Assembly (NCBI GenBank): GCA_948144175.1
Contig: CANXME010000532.1
Coordinates: forward strand, 3,285,001 to 3,349,000
Reading direction: 5' to 3'
DNA: 64,000 nucleotides
Origin: Closterium sp. NIES-65
Taxonomy: Eukaryota > Streptophyta > Zygnematophyceae > Desmidiales > Closteriaceae
Shown: positions 38,231-48,915 of the stretch, piece by piece
How the letters are laid out: every line of letters starts with the position of its first letter
Position numbering within the stretch: position 1 is the stretch's first letter
The notes under the pieces: generated by a model
What the model was told of the DNA's origin: nothing
The model's input: the letters and a program-made list of their open reading frames with translations, nothing else
Database searches by the model: none
Program-made: the position numbers and the translations under genes

Positions 38231-38353
38231 TGTCGGAACTATATTGTAGGCTGTAGTGGGGCACTCTTTACTGGGTACAGCATTGTTAGTTTTTGCCTTT
38301 ACAAACCTTGTACTGCCATGTTTCTAGTCATTCTCGTTTCATATCTTGTAACA
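38231..38353 (+). repeat. 3' LTR of copia A (about 123 bp)
   Basis: Starts TGTCGGAACTATATTGTAGG, very like the LTR of copia C, and ends TATCTTGTAACA. No partner LTR remains. Confidence 0.65.
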
Positions 38354-38779
38354 GGAAACTACACTCTGATGTAGTATCGAGTGCTTCTGCGGCGCGCTAT
38401 GCAACTCAAGATTGGGATAATTGCATTGAGTTTTGTAAGATGCTCATGACGACAGAAGGGGACATCGTCGCCGTTGGTGCAGCAGTTGGCGTCGTGGTGG
38501 GAGTTGAAGTTTGATGCTGATGACTAGGTGAGCCACCATTGTTGCGCTTTTCGTTGGCAGCCTTGTGCTTGAAGCAGCGGGAACGCGTTTTAAACATGTT
38601 CCCACCAATTTCACTCCGAATATTTCTACCTGCATCGGTTTTGATCCGACGGTTTCCGATGTCGCTTCGACTCTTCTGACTCCTCGGCTTCGTACTCTAC
38701 AGAAGCCGACTATACGGTAAATTCTAATTTAACTTCATATTTTATAAAATCGCACGCTCATGACAAAGGGGCACGCGCT
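38354..38779. other. Unassigned interval
   Basis: No clear gene. A minus-strand open stretch at 38406-38640 is Ser/Thr/Pro-rich with one Cys/His cluster and might be the tail of a copia Gag, but the knuckle spacing is not standard and I cannot support it. Sequence from about 38700 is AT-richer and unremarkable. Confidence 0.4.
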
Positions 38780-40949
38780 ACTAATGCAGTCAGGGCTACC
38801 CGCCACCTAATGACCAAATGCTATGCATCACGCCACGCGCATACATAACCTTCTGTCCGCCACATCAATCACTGGAAATATATTGCCGCGTGTGAAGTGG
38901 ACGGGCAAGATGGCGACACTTCAATACTCTGAGTGTGAAGCTACATGGTGCAGTACAGGCCCGCTACCTCAATCACTGGAAAATTCAGAGCCGCGTGAGA
39001 TGGGAAATTCATCCTGGCATCGATTAGGAATACAAGGCATGGGTCATCCTCAACGTACTGAGCAACAAGATCGCGACATCTTATTTTACGAGAGGCTTAC
39101 CCTCGCACAGTTCCAGACCAGCAAGCAGGCACGGATCTCGTATATGCGCATGGCAAACTAGATTTGCAACCCTCGAAGGTGGAGGCTGTCGCAACAATCC
39201 TCGACCAGGATACCCCTAGTGAACATCCAAAGGTCAGTCCGCGCTGCCACGATGAAGATGACGACAACGACGATAATGAAGCACCACTAGGACCATCACG
39301 TTGTCCTTGGGCCATGGTTCTCTTCGGGTCTACCTTCGGTGGCACAAGTCTACCCTGGGGTTCCAACGAAGCTGGACAAGCCTACCAAAAGCGAAGAATA
39401 ATAAAAACCAACGTGGACCATTGCACACCAGAGACCCTCACGACCCGCCTCACATGCTGAGTGACGATGACGATGTATAGGAGGTCACCCCTGAGCACCG
39501 TCACAACACCATAGTATCCGGGCTGCAGCTGCTCGGAATTCACACCGCAACGTCCGCAGCCCCACAAGTCATCGAGCCAAAGAACCCAAGACAAACTCTG
39601 TCAGGTCCCCACAGTAAGGAATGGCGGGCTGCAATGGACACAGAGCTGAGAGTGCTCGGGTCTCGCGACACATGGGTGCTCGTCGATCAATTTGCAAACA
39701 AGGGGAGACGGTGTTGTCGGGCAAGTGGGTCTTCTGCGTGAAAACATCAGCCGACGACTCCATCGAGCGCTTCAACACTCGTTGGGTCATGCATGGTTAC
39801 AACCAACGACATGGAATAGACTTCGACCAGACGTTCACCCCCGTGAGCCACCATACGTTTGTGTGCATCTTCCTTGCTATCACCACCGCGAAGCATCCAC
39901 ATAAATGTGTTTCTCATTAGTCGATGCGTTGTTATACATGGAGCAGCCACACATCTACAACGAAGGGCACTCAAGTGTCTGTTAGTTGAAGTTGTCGCCT
40001 TACAGAATCAAGCAGGCGTCGCGACTATGGCAGCAATATCGGCACAAAATCTTTCTCGAAATCTGAGTTACACAACTGTCTCGCGATCCTGGAATGTATC
40101 GCCTGCATTTTTGTGACAACTCTATCCTCCTTACGGTTTACATCAACAATGTATTTTTGTATAGGAACTAGCAACACCCTATTCGACCAATCGGAGAAGA
40201 ATATGGGAAGTCGCGTCAAAATCACCACCAATAACGACGTGACGCAACTCCTAAGACTTAATATCTCCTTCGCTCCATGAGTCATCCATCTCTCAGCTTC
40301 AAAGTACGGCAAAACACTTGCACCATCTCACCATCTCATCTGCACCACTCTCAACTCCCTACCGCACACGTGGACCCAACTACAAACTGGACAACAAACC
40401 CCTGTCCCCTATAGGTCTGTACAATTACTAGCAGCAACTAGGTTGCTTGCTCTTCGCCTCTGAAACTTGCAGGCCTGACCTCTCCTAAACCGCGAGCCAA
40501 TTGGCCAAGTACTCTCGTAAGCAAGTAGCTGAGAACTTCTGTATCTCCAACGCGTTGTAGTACTTCATCTCAAAACCCAACATTGGGCTCTCCTACGCAA
40601 TGCTCACGACTCAGTCATTCAACATCGTCGGCTACGTGGACGTGAAACGGCTTCCTCTTCCGATTCGAGTCGACGGTCCAATCTCTTGGAATTCCCAGAA
40701 GCAAGAACAAGTTGGACTGTCCTCGACGGAAGCAGAATTCATCGCTGCCACCGCTCCAGTTTGCGAAGGACTGTCTACATGAGGTCCTATAGGAGACGAC
40801 ATCACCAAATTTTCGCCTCCACTGTGACAACCAGAGCACGACCAAAATCGCAAACAAACCCTTTCAACCGCACAAAGCACATTGCGCTGCGACACTTCTT
40901 TGTCAAGGACAAAATTGACAAGGGGAAGGTTGACCTGACTATCAAAATA
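38780..40949 (+). pseudogene. Copia fragment F, heavily decayed Pol
   Basis: Plus-strand pieces follow copia order. WTGKMATLQYSECEA (about 38900) is the end of the integrase core. An acidic linker (39240-39290) precedes RT: LSGPHSKEWRAAMDTEL (about 39598-39650), then RWVMHGYNQRHGIDFDQTFTP (about 39780-39845). RNase H contains PISWNSQKQEQVGLSSTEAE (about 40677-40740) and NRTKHIALRHFFVKDKIDKG (about 40866-40925). Frames change repeatedly. The end resembles copia B (FVKDEIDNG), so both are probably one family distinct from the GC-rich group. LTRs are not recognised. Confidence 0.65.
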
Positions 40950-41076
40950 TGTTATAAGGGGAAGGAAAAATGGGCCATATTGGGGTACACTGTACTAAGT
41001 ACAACCCATTAGGGTTAGGACTACTTGTACTACCCCTTCATGCTAATGCATTCACTCTTGCCCCTTAGTTCTGACA
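40950..41076 (+). repeat. Probable 5' LTR of copia D (about 127 bp)
   Basis: It starts TGTTATAAGG and ends TTAGTTCTGACA, directly followed by a primer-binding-like sequence. It contains GTACAACCCATTAGGGTTAGG spanning 40999-41019, like the other short LTRs. There is no partner at the 3' end, so the left boundary is inferred. Confidence 0.5.
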
Positions 41077-42010
41077 TGGTATTCAGGGCAGGTCTCTTCG
41101 TAGGACCGCTCCGTTAGGGCTCACCGTTTTTTTCTCACTGCCCAAACTGCCCTTCCCGATCGTACCTGCCCATCTGCTTGCCTTCACGCTCTGCAGCCCG
41201 TGTGCTGCCCTGTCCGCGCAGCCCTGCAACCCGTGCGCTGCTGTGCCCTGCACCCCACGCGCCCCTCTACAGCATGCGCGCCCTACAGCCCGTGCGCCCT
41301 GCAGCAAGCGCGCCCTGCAGCCAGTGCGCTCTGCCCGCGCGCTGCCCTATAGCCCGCGCACCGCCCCGCCTTGCAGCCCATGCGCTGCCCTGCCCTGCAG
41401 CTCGCGCGCCACCCTGCCTTGCAGCCCGCGTGCTCTGCAGCCCACGCGCTGCCCTGCCCTGCAGCCCGTGCGCCCTGCAGCCCGCGCACTCTGCCCGCAC
41501 GCCGCTCTGCAACGCGCGTGCTGCCCTGCCCTGCTCTGCAGCCTGCACACCCTGCAGCTCGTGCGCCATGCAGCCTGCACGCCCTGCAGCTTGTGTGCCC
41601 TGCTGCCCTGCAGCCCGTGCGCCCTGCAGCCCACACGCCTGCGCACCCTACAGCCGTGGAGCCGGTGCGCTCCGCCCGCGGGCCGCCCTGCAGCCCGCGC
41701 GCTCCGCACGCGTGCCGCCCTACATCCCGCGCTGCCCTTCCGCCCGCGTGCCTGCGCTTCCCGCGCCCTACGCGCCTTGCTGCCAGTGTGCCCTGCTGCT
41801 AGCGCGCACCCTGCTGCCAGCGCACCCTGCTGCTATCGCGCGCCCTGCTGCTCACGCCTTCCGCTGCCAGCACGCCCTGCTGCTCACGCCCCCCGCTGCC
41901 AGCACGCCCTGCAGCTAGTGAGGGCCCTGCTTCCCGCGCAAGCTTTGCTGTCCCTGCACCCTACTGCCCAGCGCGCGTGCCCAGCCACTGCCTCTACAAT
42001 TGCTACTACT
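41077..42010 (+). repeat. Copia D primer site and C-rich leader repeat
   Basis: After the primer-binding sequence comes about 800 bases of irregular GCCCTGCAGCCCGCGCG-type repeats (41190-41990). These leave long open frames on both strands rich in Cys, Ala, Pro and Arg. I treat these as repeat artefacts, not genes. Confidence 0.65.
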
Positions 42011-43700
42011 GTTGAGCGAGGCCGCTCTAGTTAGGGTACTGGTAATGGAGGTATTTGAGGTACTAGACAGCAGCGGCAGAAACGTCAGCAGGAGACCCTC
42101 TCACCGCAACAGCTTAAGGAGTAGGTTTCTCAGCGACGCGTCCTAGGTACTGCAGAGGCTGCTACTCTAGGTGCCTATGAGCCTGCTAGCACAGGTGCAG
42201 CTCTGGAGGCTTTGCACACCTTCACGCTTGACTGAGGCGCGTCTCGCTGCTTCTTCCGCGACTGCACAACAGTCACACTGCTCATTACACCTGTCGCGGT
42301 CACTCTGGCTTACCCATCTGGGGGCCCAGTCATAGCACGTGCCTCCACAGTTCTCCCGTGTCCGGCGGCCCCTTCCGGCTCGCTTGCAGGTCTCCACCTC
42401 CCCTCATTCACTACGAACTTGGTGACTAACGCTGTCCTCTAGGACCGGTTTGTCACTGTAACTACTCCTGGGGGTGAGCTTGTAGCGATCTGTTCAGACT
42501 CACGGACTGGCGCCCACCTAGCCACGTTCACTCGGAGACCCAGGTCTGGCCTGTACACATTGACTAGTGAGTCTGCACAGGTGGCTACGTACGGTCAGTT
42601 TGCTGCGTCTTGTTAGTGTCGCCTTCTGACGCACTTGTCTCTCCTCGGGCACCACCATCTTAGCCACCCCTCCTTGCCGCGCCTGCGTGGCATGCACTCT
42701 CGTCTCCTTGTCTCTAGCCTCCCTAGGTCCCTACCCCCGCCCCGCGCTCGCTTGCACCGCCAAGACTTCCCTACATTGAGGGGCAGCAGCGTGCCGCTCC
42801 TCACTCCCCCTCGTTTTCTCCAACCACTGCTCCTCTGCAGAATCTCCACATGGACGTGTGGGGCTCCGCCCGCGTCTATGGAAAGGACCACGGGCGCTAT
42901 TTTTTGCTGGTTCTTGACAACTACCTACGCTACACCACGGTCTTCTCCTTGCAGAGCAAGGCAGATGTCTGTGGAGTTTTGATCCCCTGGATCCGCAGTG
43001 TTTGTCGCCAGCTGAACGCGCGGTTTCAGCAGGACATCCTGGTCCTGCGACTGCACTCTGACAGAGGCGGTGAGTTTTCGTCCCGCCTCGTTGTTGTGTG
43101 GAAGGCATCGCCCAGTCGTTCACGCATCTGGCCTCCTAACAGCATAAGGGGATTGCTGAGCACTGCATTGGCTTGATCATGGAGGTTGCTCGCACCTCCA
43201 TAATCCATGCGACTGCTTCCCATTTTCTATGGCGGTTTGCGGTCCGATACGCCGCGCATCAGCTCAGCCTCTGGCACCAAGTCTCTGTGCCAGAGATCTC
43301 GCCTACATTGACTTGGACGAAGGAGGTTGGCCATGCGTTGCCGTTTTGGGTCTCGGGCGCGCTCTAACTTGTCCGCAATACTACCTCAGACAAGCTCTCT
43401 CATCGCACTCTCTGCTACGTCTTCCTTGGCTTCCCGACCAACGCCCCGCCTTGGCAGTTTTACCACCCTGCCTCGCGCCGCGTCCTGTCCTCTTAGGACG
43501 TCACCTTTGACGAGTCAGTCTGCTTCTACTGTCTCCACCCGCACGCGTCTTTTCCAGTCCCCCGTGACCCTCTTCCTAATTCCAAGTTCCCCCCCGGTAG
43601 ATCCCCTCCCTCCACAGGGTCCTGCTCCCTCAAGTGTGTCTCAAGTCAACCCACCCCCCTTGGTTGAGCCTTTGGAGGTCTCCTGTGACACCTCCAGCCT
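42011..43700 (+). pseudogene. Copia D late Gag, protease and integrase remnant
   Basis: It starts with RQQRQKRQQETLSPQQLKE (about 42065-42120), the motif that sits late in Gag in BIG, so the capsid region is gone. The protease reads LD-stop-GAS (TGA at 42233) followed by RCFFRDCTT. The pre-integrase region reads LGHHHLSHPSLPRLRGM. The integrase contains HMDVWGSARVYG, LRLHSDRGGEFSSR and later blocks in shifted frames, with the Q-N-G-I-A-E region damaged near 43140. It is inactive. Confidence 0.75.
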
Positions 43701-43799
43701 AGCTGAGGTGGGTAACCTCGCTGTTGACGACACAGCGGCCACTCGCTGCTCGTTTGGACACCTCTCCTGGTTTTTCGCCTCAGCCGTCTTGGCCGCCTC

Positions 43800-44640
43800 T
43801 GCAGCCTGTTGCTGTGGACTCTGGTGCTGCTGGGGGTGGTGACACTGGTGGTGCTGGTCCTTCGGGTGTTGAGTCTGGGGGTGCTGGTACTGGGGGTGCT
43901 GACCCTCGGGGAGCGGATTCTAGGGGTGATGCGAGTACTAGCGATGGTGGGGTCGTGGGTGCTCCTGCAGGAGGTTCTGGCGTTGGACAGCAGCAGCGAT
44001 CTTGTCATCAGTAGACCCTCTTGCCGCAGCAGCTTTGCAAGTGGGTTGTTCGGCGAGGCCACTCTAGTGCTGGAGCTTGGAGTACTGGTGCTGGAGCTTG
44101 GAGTACTAGTGCTGGATGTGCTGGAGCTCCTGGTACTGGAGGTACTAGAGCTGCTGGAGGTACTGGAGGTGCTGCAGCTAGAGGTGATGGAGTTACTGGA
44201 GCTGCAGGTACTGGAGGTGCTGGAGCTGGAGGAGCTGGAGGTACTGGAGTTGCTGGTGCTGGAGGTACTAGAGCTACTGGTGCTGGAGGTCATGAATCTG
44301 GAGGTATTGGAGGTATTGGAGCTACTGGTACTGGAGGTATTGGTACTGGAGGTGCTGGAGCTGGAGGTACTAGAGGTACTGGTGCTGAAGGTAGTGGAGC
44401 TGCTGGAGCTGGAGGTGCTGGAGGTACTGGAGCTACTGGTACTGGAGGTACTGGAGCTACTAGTGCTGGAAGTGCTGGAGCTGGAGGTACAAGAGGTACT
44501 GGAGCTGGAGGTACTAGAGGTGCTGGAGCTGGAGGTGTTTGATTTTTTTGAGTTGGAGGTACTAGAGGTGCTGGTGCTGGAGGTACTGGAGCTGGAGGCA
44601 CTAGTACTGTGGGTACTGCGGCGCAACGACCGTTTCGCTA
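43800..44640 (+). repeat. Copia D Gly/Ala/Thr linker repeat
   Basis: DNA of GGTACTGGAGCTGGA-type units (about 44060-44610) encodes GTGGTGAGAGG-like sequence in the frame containing PQQLCKWVVRRGHSS (about 44024). This corresponds to the integrase-RT linker of BIG, including the second LREW-type motif. Because the units contain no stops, several frames stay open, including a Leu/Val/Glu frame running 43809-45272. Confidence 0.7.
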
Positions 44641-44979
44641 CCCGCATCTGCAGTCATCACTGCCACCACCTGACTCGGCACTTCGCCAGGTTCTTAGTCT
44701 TCCATCTTCTACTGGCCTTACTCCACCTCTCATGTGTCCTCCGCTGTTACTGCCTCGCTCCCAACTGCCTGCTCCTTCTTACCCTAGGCAGTCAGGCTCC
44801 CTGGCAGAGCGTCGTGAGCCTGGGTCCCGTCCTGCCTCCCCTGTTTGCACTGTCAGTCGTGCTCGTCGTCCTTTTCCTCCACCTGTCCCCGACACGCACA
44901 CTATGGTACTCCGTCCTTCCTTTGTTCCACAGCGTGTTGCTCTGCCATCTCATCCGGTCCTCTCTTCCTTACGTTCCTA

Positions 44980-45725
44980 ACCCTGAGTCCGACCTTGCTC
45001 GCGCTGCAAGTCCTACTGTCACTCGTTTCATGGCCACTCTTGTCGTTGACCCTTCCCTTGAGTCTACTGCTGCGTCTACCTTAGTCACCGAGCTGCTGCT
45101 ACATGTCACCTCGACTATGTCGCGGGTCTTGTTACTAAGTCGGAGTCTGGTTGTCCTCTGTTCGTCGGAGGTGATCTTGTCCTTGGCAGTGACGTCCTTG
45201 AGGACAAACAGTTTGAGCTCGAGTGCCTCGCAGCTGCAATTTGTGCTTTGCCCTGAGACCCGGATGCACTAGACATCCTGACCCCACGCACTTACGCAGA
45301 GGCAATCACGGGTGAGTACTTCTCTCAGTGGCAGACAGCAAAGGACGCAGAGATGGCTTCCTGGAAGTCCGCAGGCACTTACGTCGATCAGGTTCCTCCT
45401 CCTGGGGCAAACATAGTCGATGGCATGTGGATTTTCAAAGTGAAGCGGCCGCCGGGTTCTCCGCCTGCCTTCAAGGCGCGTTACGTTGCTCGAGGCTTCA
45501 ATCAGTGACAAGGGGTCGACTTTTTCCAGACCTTCTCCCCCACCCCGAAGATGACTACTCTTCAGGTGCTGCTGCAGGTTGCAGCACAGCGTGACAACGA
45601 GCTGCACTCCCTCGACTTCTCCACAACATTCTTGCAGGGCAGCCTTCACGAGGAGATCTGGCTGCGCCGTCCACCTGACTTCACTAGGTTGTTTCCTGAG
45701 GGTACCCAATAGAGCCTCGCGTACC
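44980..45725 (+). pseudogene. Copia D reverse transcriptase remnant, active site deleted
   Basis: It contains YAEAITGEYFSQWQTAKDAEM, GMWIFKVKRPPGSPPAFK and YVARGFNQ-stop, then FSPTPKMTTLQVLLQVAAQ and SLHEEIWLRRPPDF. At about 45722 GTQ-stop-SL joins abruptly to AYPLSILVRYVA. The roughly 160 residues holding the YVDD active site in BIG are therefore missing. Confidence 0.75.
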
Positions 45726-46470
45726 CTCTCAGCATCCTCGTGCGCTATGTTGCGGTAGACACCAACCAGAGCACTGGTGGGCTGCTACGGGGGTGTTGCG
45801 TTACTTGTGCAGTTTATCGGGCATGGGGCTTGTGCTTGGGGGACGTGGCTCAGTGGTACTCACAGGACACTACTACGCTTAGAACACAAATTAGGAAGAG
45901 TTACGAGTTGGGAATGGCTTCCAGCTCCTGCAAACCCCAAGAGCTGAGGTACAATAATGTGGAACAGTGCCACACTGTCCCCAACCACGAAGGATCTCGA
46001 AACTACCCTTCACAAGGGCCTACACCAAGTGATATGTTACACTACACAAAGTGTTGTAACGATTCTCAATATCTTGAGGTGTACCCTTTTCGTGGGCTTC
46101 GCGATCACTTGGATCTTGAAACCAGGGCTCTGGTTCTTCACCATAAACCCATCCTTGAGTTCTTGATGGGTATGCTGCACACATCTACGACACGCCTAAC
46201 GTTCTACACACGACAAATTAGAAACCGAGCGACACACACAAACGACAAATGGAAACCGCATGAGGCACACAAACGACGACGTAGACACATGACTAGCGAT
46301 AACTCGCTATTGACTCGACACATGCACATTCGACATCACGAGTCATCATTCACACACTATTATAAGCATGAAATATATATTATCTCATGCCCTCATACCA
46401 TTCCATGCACACATGCATGCACGCCCACGGACAGCAAGCCGAGTGCAAACCTTGGGGTTGCACCAACAAT
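45726..46470 (+). other. Partial RT duplication plus about 590 bp of unassigned sequence in copia D
   Basis: 45726-45882 encodes the end of RT (SILVRYVA ... GLCLGDVAQWY in shifted frame). 45883-46470 is AT-richer sequence unlike any other element here, with no recognised coding. The RT end then starts again at 46471 (LSILVHYVAPG). The unassigned segment thus lies between two copies of the same RT-RNase H boundary region. Confidence 0.55.
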
Positions 46471-47043
46471 CTCAGCATCTTGGTGCACTATGTTGCGCCA
46501 GGTAGACATACATCGGGCATGGGGCCTATACTTGGAGGACGTGGCTCAGTGGTACTCACAGGACACTTCAACGCTTCTTGGTCTGACGACCAGGCGGCTC
46601 AGCGGACGTCACAGGGTTACTCTTTCAGTCTCGGCTCTGGTTCTATCTTGTGGAGGTCCACTCGTTCTTCTTCTGAGCTTGGTTCCAGCAGTGAGGCCGA
46701 GATCTACGCTAGGGCTATGGCTGCACTGGAGTTACGATGGCTGACCCACCTCCTATGCGACTTGGGGGAGCGGCCTTGTTCTCCTCTAGTTCTGTACGTC
46801 GACAACAAGGTCATGATTGCCTTGTGTCGGGAGCAGAGACTGGAGCACAAATCAAAGCACATTGCTCTTTGCTACTTTCTTGCTCGAGAGTTGCAACAGC
46901 GGGGTCACCTTTGCCTGGGTTACGCGGCCTCTTGCGCCAACACTGTTGATATTTTCACCAAGGCCCTGAGGTCTGGTGGTCCTCAACGTTTCTCTACTGG
47001 TGTAGGCCTTGTGCCTACTCTGCGTCACTTGCTTACTTCTTGA
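46471..47043 (+). pseudogene. Copia D RNase H
   Basis: It has GGRGSVVLTGHFNASWSDDQ (first motif; H-A-D-A-S changed to H-F-N-A-S), SSSEAEIYARAMAALELRWL, YVDNKVMIALCREQRLEH and DIFTKALRSG. The end (LVPTLRHLLTS, stop at 47041-47043) matches the A, BIG and C ends. The frame is open throughout, but the first catalytic Asp appears lost. Confidence 0.85.
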
Positions 47044-47219
47044 CTCTGCCTTGTATTGTGATCTATATATCTATAGCTGCATGCTTACTCGTGCTAGGTT
47101 GTGATGACTGTACTGCTTGTGCTTTTATTTCCTTACATATGAACTGGCCTTGTGGCTGCTTGCTTGTGCTCAGACAGCTTGGTGATCTTGAGATCCACCC
47201 TGAGCTTTGCTTTGCTTTG
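47044..47219 (+). other. 3' untranslated region of copia D with conserved block
   Basis: CTATATATCTATAG lies at about 47063, GAACTGGCCTTGTGGCT at 47141-47157 and GAGATCCACCCTGAGC at about 47190-47205. It is cut at 47219 before any polypurine tract or LTR. Confidence 0.6.
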
Positions 47220-47415
47220 TGTTAGAAACTATAAATTTCTTATAACTGCCTGCTAGTGTAGCGACTGTGTGGTGTTTATCTTGTTGTTGGTGGTGCACCA
47301 TCTTGCCCACCCATGCTCCTACTTGTACCAATCTTGCTAATCAAACTTCCTCTTTTGCCTATCTTCTAGCCAAGGTTTCCTAGGGTTTCTTATCTTTGCC
47401 TAAGCTACTTTGACA
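47220..47415 (+). repeat. 5' LTR of copia L (about 196 bp)
   Basis: It starts TGTTAGAAACTATAAAT and ends CTACTTTGACA, directly followed by TGGTATCTAGAGCCGG (47416-47431), an initiator-Met-like primer site. TAGGGTTT (reverse complement of the telo-box) is at 47381-47388. The element has no identifiable gag-pol downstream and its 3' LTR is not in the window. Confidence 0.6.
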
Positions 47416-47431
47416 TGGTATCTAGAGCCGG

Positions 47432-48250
47432 AAGTTCCTAGCGACCTCCGCAATGGGCCCACCGTCGCGCTGCCCGTCATGCAGCGCCCCTTCCCGTTTT
47501 CTGCCCGTCGTGCGCCCCGAGCGCGCGGCGGTTTCTGCCCGTTGTGCGCCCCGAGCGCGCGGCGGTTCTGCCGTCGTGCGCCCCGAGCGCGCGGCGGTCC
47601 TGCCGTCGTGCGCCCCAAGCGCGCAGCGGTTCTGCCCGTCGTGCGCCCCGAAAGCTCGGCGGTTCTGCCCGTCGTGCGCCCCGAGCGCGCGGCGGTTCTG
47701 CCCATCGTGCGCCCCGAGCGCGCGACGGTTTCTGCCTGCCCGCGCACCCTGCAGTCACACGCGCAGCTCCTACCCCCCTCCCCCCCCCCCCCCCCCCCCC
47801 GCCTTTCTCCTCCATCTCACTGCTGCGCGTGCAGCAGTTTCAGGGGGGGGGGGGGGGGGGGAAGAGGGTGTGAGGGGATGGCGGATGTGTTTCAGTAGCA
47901 GCTGTCGCCACGCCTCCTCTCTTATGGCTGCGCCTGCTATTGGGGGGGAGGAGGATGAGAGGGGGAGGCAGCAACATCAGCGCCAGCCCGCCACCTCTCT
48001 CTCACGGCTGCGCCTACTGCTGTGGGGGGCAGGGTGAGGGGGTGGCGGACTTGTTTCAGCAGCAGCCGCCTTCCCTCCAGCCTCTCTCCTACTGCCACAC
48101 CTGCTGCTGTGGGGGAAGAGGGTGAGGGGTTGGCGGGAGTGAAGTCCAGCTGCCGTCCCGCACCTGCTCCCACTGCATCTGCCACCGTACACGTGTTGTG
48201 CTACTCGGATCTGGTGTCTTTGCACGTGATTATCACTGCAGGCAGTTCGT
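47432..48250 (+). repeat. Copia L leader: 32-34-bp minisatellite and C-run/G-run structure
   Basis: Seven to eight units of 32-34 bp, built on GTGCGCCCCGAGCGCGCGGC, lie at 47508-47745. Then come C21 (47780-47800), the palindrome CTGCTGCGCGTGCAGCAG (47820-47837) and G19 (47843-47861). 47870-48250 is GC-rich with CAGCAGC stretches. Open frames here are repeat artefacts; no Gag is recognised. Confidence 0.6.
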
Positions 48251-48612
48251 GTGACCCGGCGAAAGAAAAACGCTCGGAACGAGCGCTTCCATCCCCAAAA
48301 CGCGGAAGGATCCGCACATGTGCAGGAAGTGCAGGGGGCGTTCTTCATTCGCGAGCGCCGATGGCCGATGATGCTCACACCCCTCCCACGCCTTTGCTGG
48401 CTTGGCAATAGGCCCAGACAAGCGCAGCCACGTGACCCGGTGAAAGAAAATCGCTCGGAACGAGCACTTTTACCCCCAAAACGCAGAAGGGTCCGCACAT
48501 GTGCAGGAAGTGCAGGGGGCGCTCTTCATTCGCGAGCGCCAACGGCCGATGATGCTCGCGACCCTCCCACGCCCTTGCTGGCTTGGTATTAGGCCCAAAC
48601 AAGTGCAGCCGC
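48251..48612. repeat. Tandem repeat, two 181-bp units
   Basis: Units start at 48251 and 48432, and GTGACCC starts again at 48613. Each contains GAAAGAAAA followed by a hairpin-capable CGCTCGGAACGAGCG (48271-48285 in unit 1) and ends GGCTTGGNAATAGGCCCA-like sequence. The same unit recurs at 50931-51252. Confidence 0.85.
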
Positions 48613-48915
48613 GTGACCCGGCTGTCAACGGGAGTTGTGTTTGGCCCCGTCCTAGCTTGGGCGGAGCCGACCGCGGGAGGACTGTGGGAGCCGCGAAATC
48701 GCGGGAGGACCGCGGTGGCCGCGAAATCGCGGGAGGACCGCGGTAGCCGCAAAATCGCGGGAGGACCGCGGTGGCCGCGAAATTGCGGGAGGGCCGCGGT
48801 GGCCGCGAAATCACGGGAGGACCACGGGGGCTGCGAAACCGCGGGAGGACCGCGGGGGCCGCGAAACCGCGGGAGGACCGCGGGGGCCGCAAAACCGCGA
48901 GAGGACCGCGAAATA
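48613..48915. repeat. 28-bp minisatellite
   Basis: About eight units of CCGCGAAATCGCGGGAGGAC-type sequence with exact 28-bp spacing (48691, 48719, 48747, 48775...), decaying towards 48915. It follows the 181-bp array after about 50 bases. Confidence 0.8.

Larger units (their letters stand above)
18262..38353 (+). mobile_element. Copia element A, decayed and 5'-truncated, split by gypsy K
   Basis: A plus-strand short-LTR copia whose left part (18262-21449: leader, gag, protease, integrase) and right part (34298-38353: linker, RT, RNase H, 3' UTR, 3' LTR) are separated by gypsy K. The break lies in the linker after the integrase, with AGGTA duplicated at 21445-21449 and 34298-34302. There is no 5' LTR or primer site; the left end abuts the telomere-like junction. 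Multiple frameshifts and mutated catalytic residues show that it is inactive. Confidence 0.88.
40950..47219 (+). mobile_element. Copia element D, decayed, gag-deleted
   Basis: A plus-strand short-LTR copia: 5' LTR, primer site (TGGTATTCAGGGCAGG at 41077), a C-rich leader, then directly a late Gag/protease region, integrase, a Gly-rich linker, partial RT, RNase H and the conserved 3' UTR, ending where the LTR of L starts at 47220. Most of Gag and the RT active-site region are deleted. Stops and frameshifts are frequent. Confidence 0.75.

Noticed and set aside
38406-38640. Possible Gag tail on the minus strand
   Set aside because: The Cys/His spacing does not match a knuckle and no LTR or neighbouring domain supports it.
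41178-42034. Two overlapping 250-codon open frames rich in Cys, Ala, Pro and Arg
   Set aside because: They lie in the C-rich leader repeat of copia D, are open on both strands and have no domain pattern.
43809-45272. 487-codon plus-strand open frame rich in Leu, Val and Glu
   Set aside because: It is an alternative frame of the GGTACTGGAGCT repeat in the copia D linker. The homologous frame is Gly/Ala/Thr-rich and carries the LREW-type motif; the repeat unit simply has no stops in several frames.
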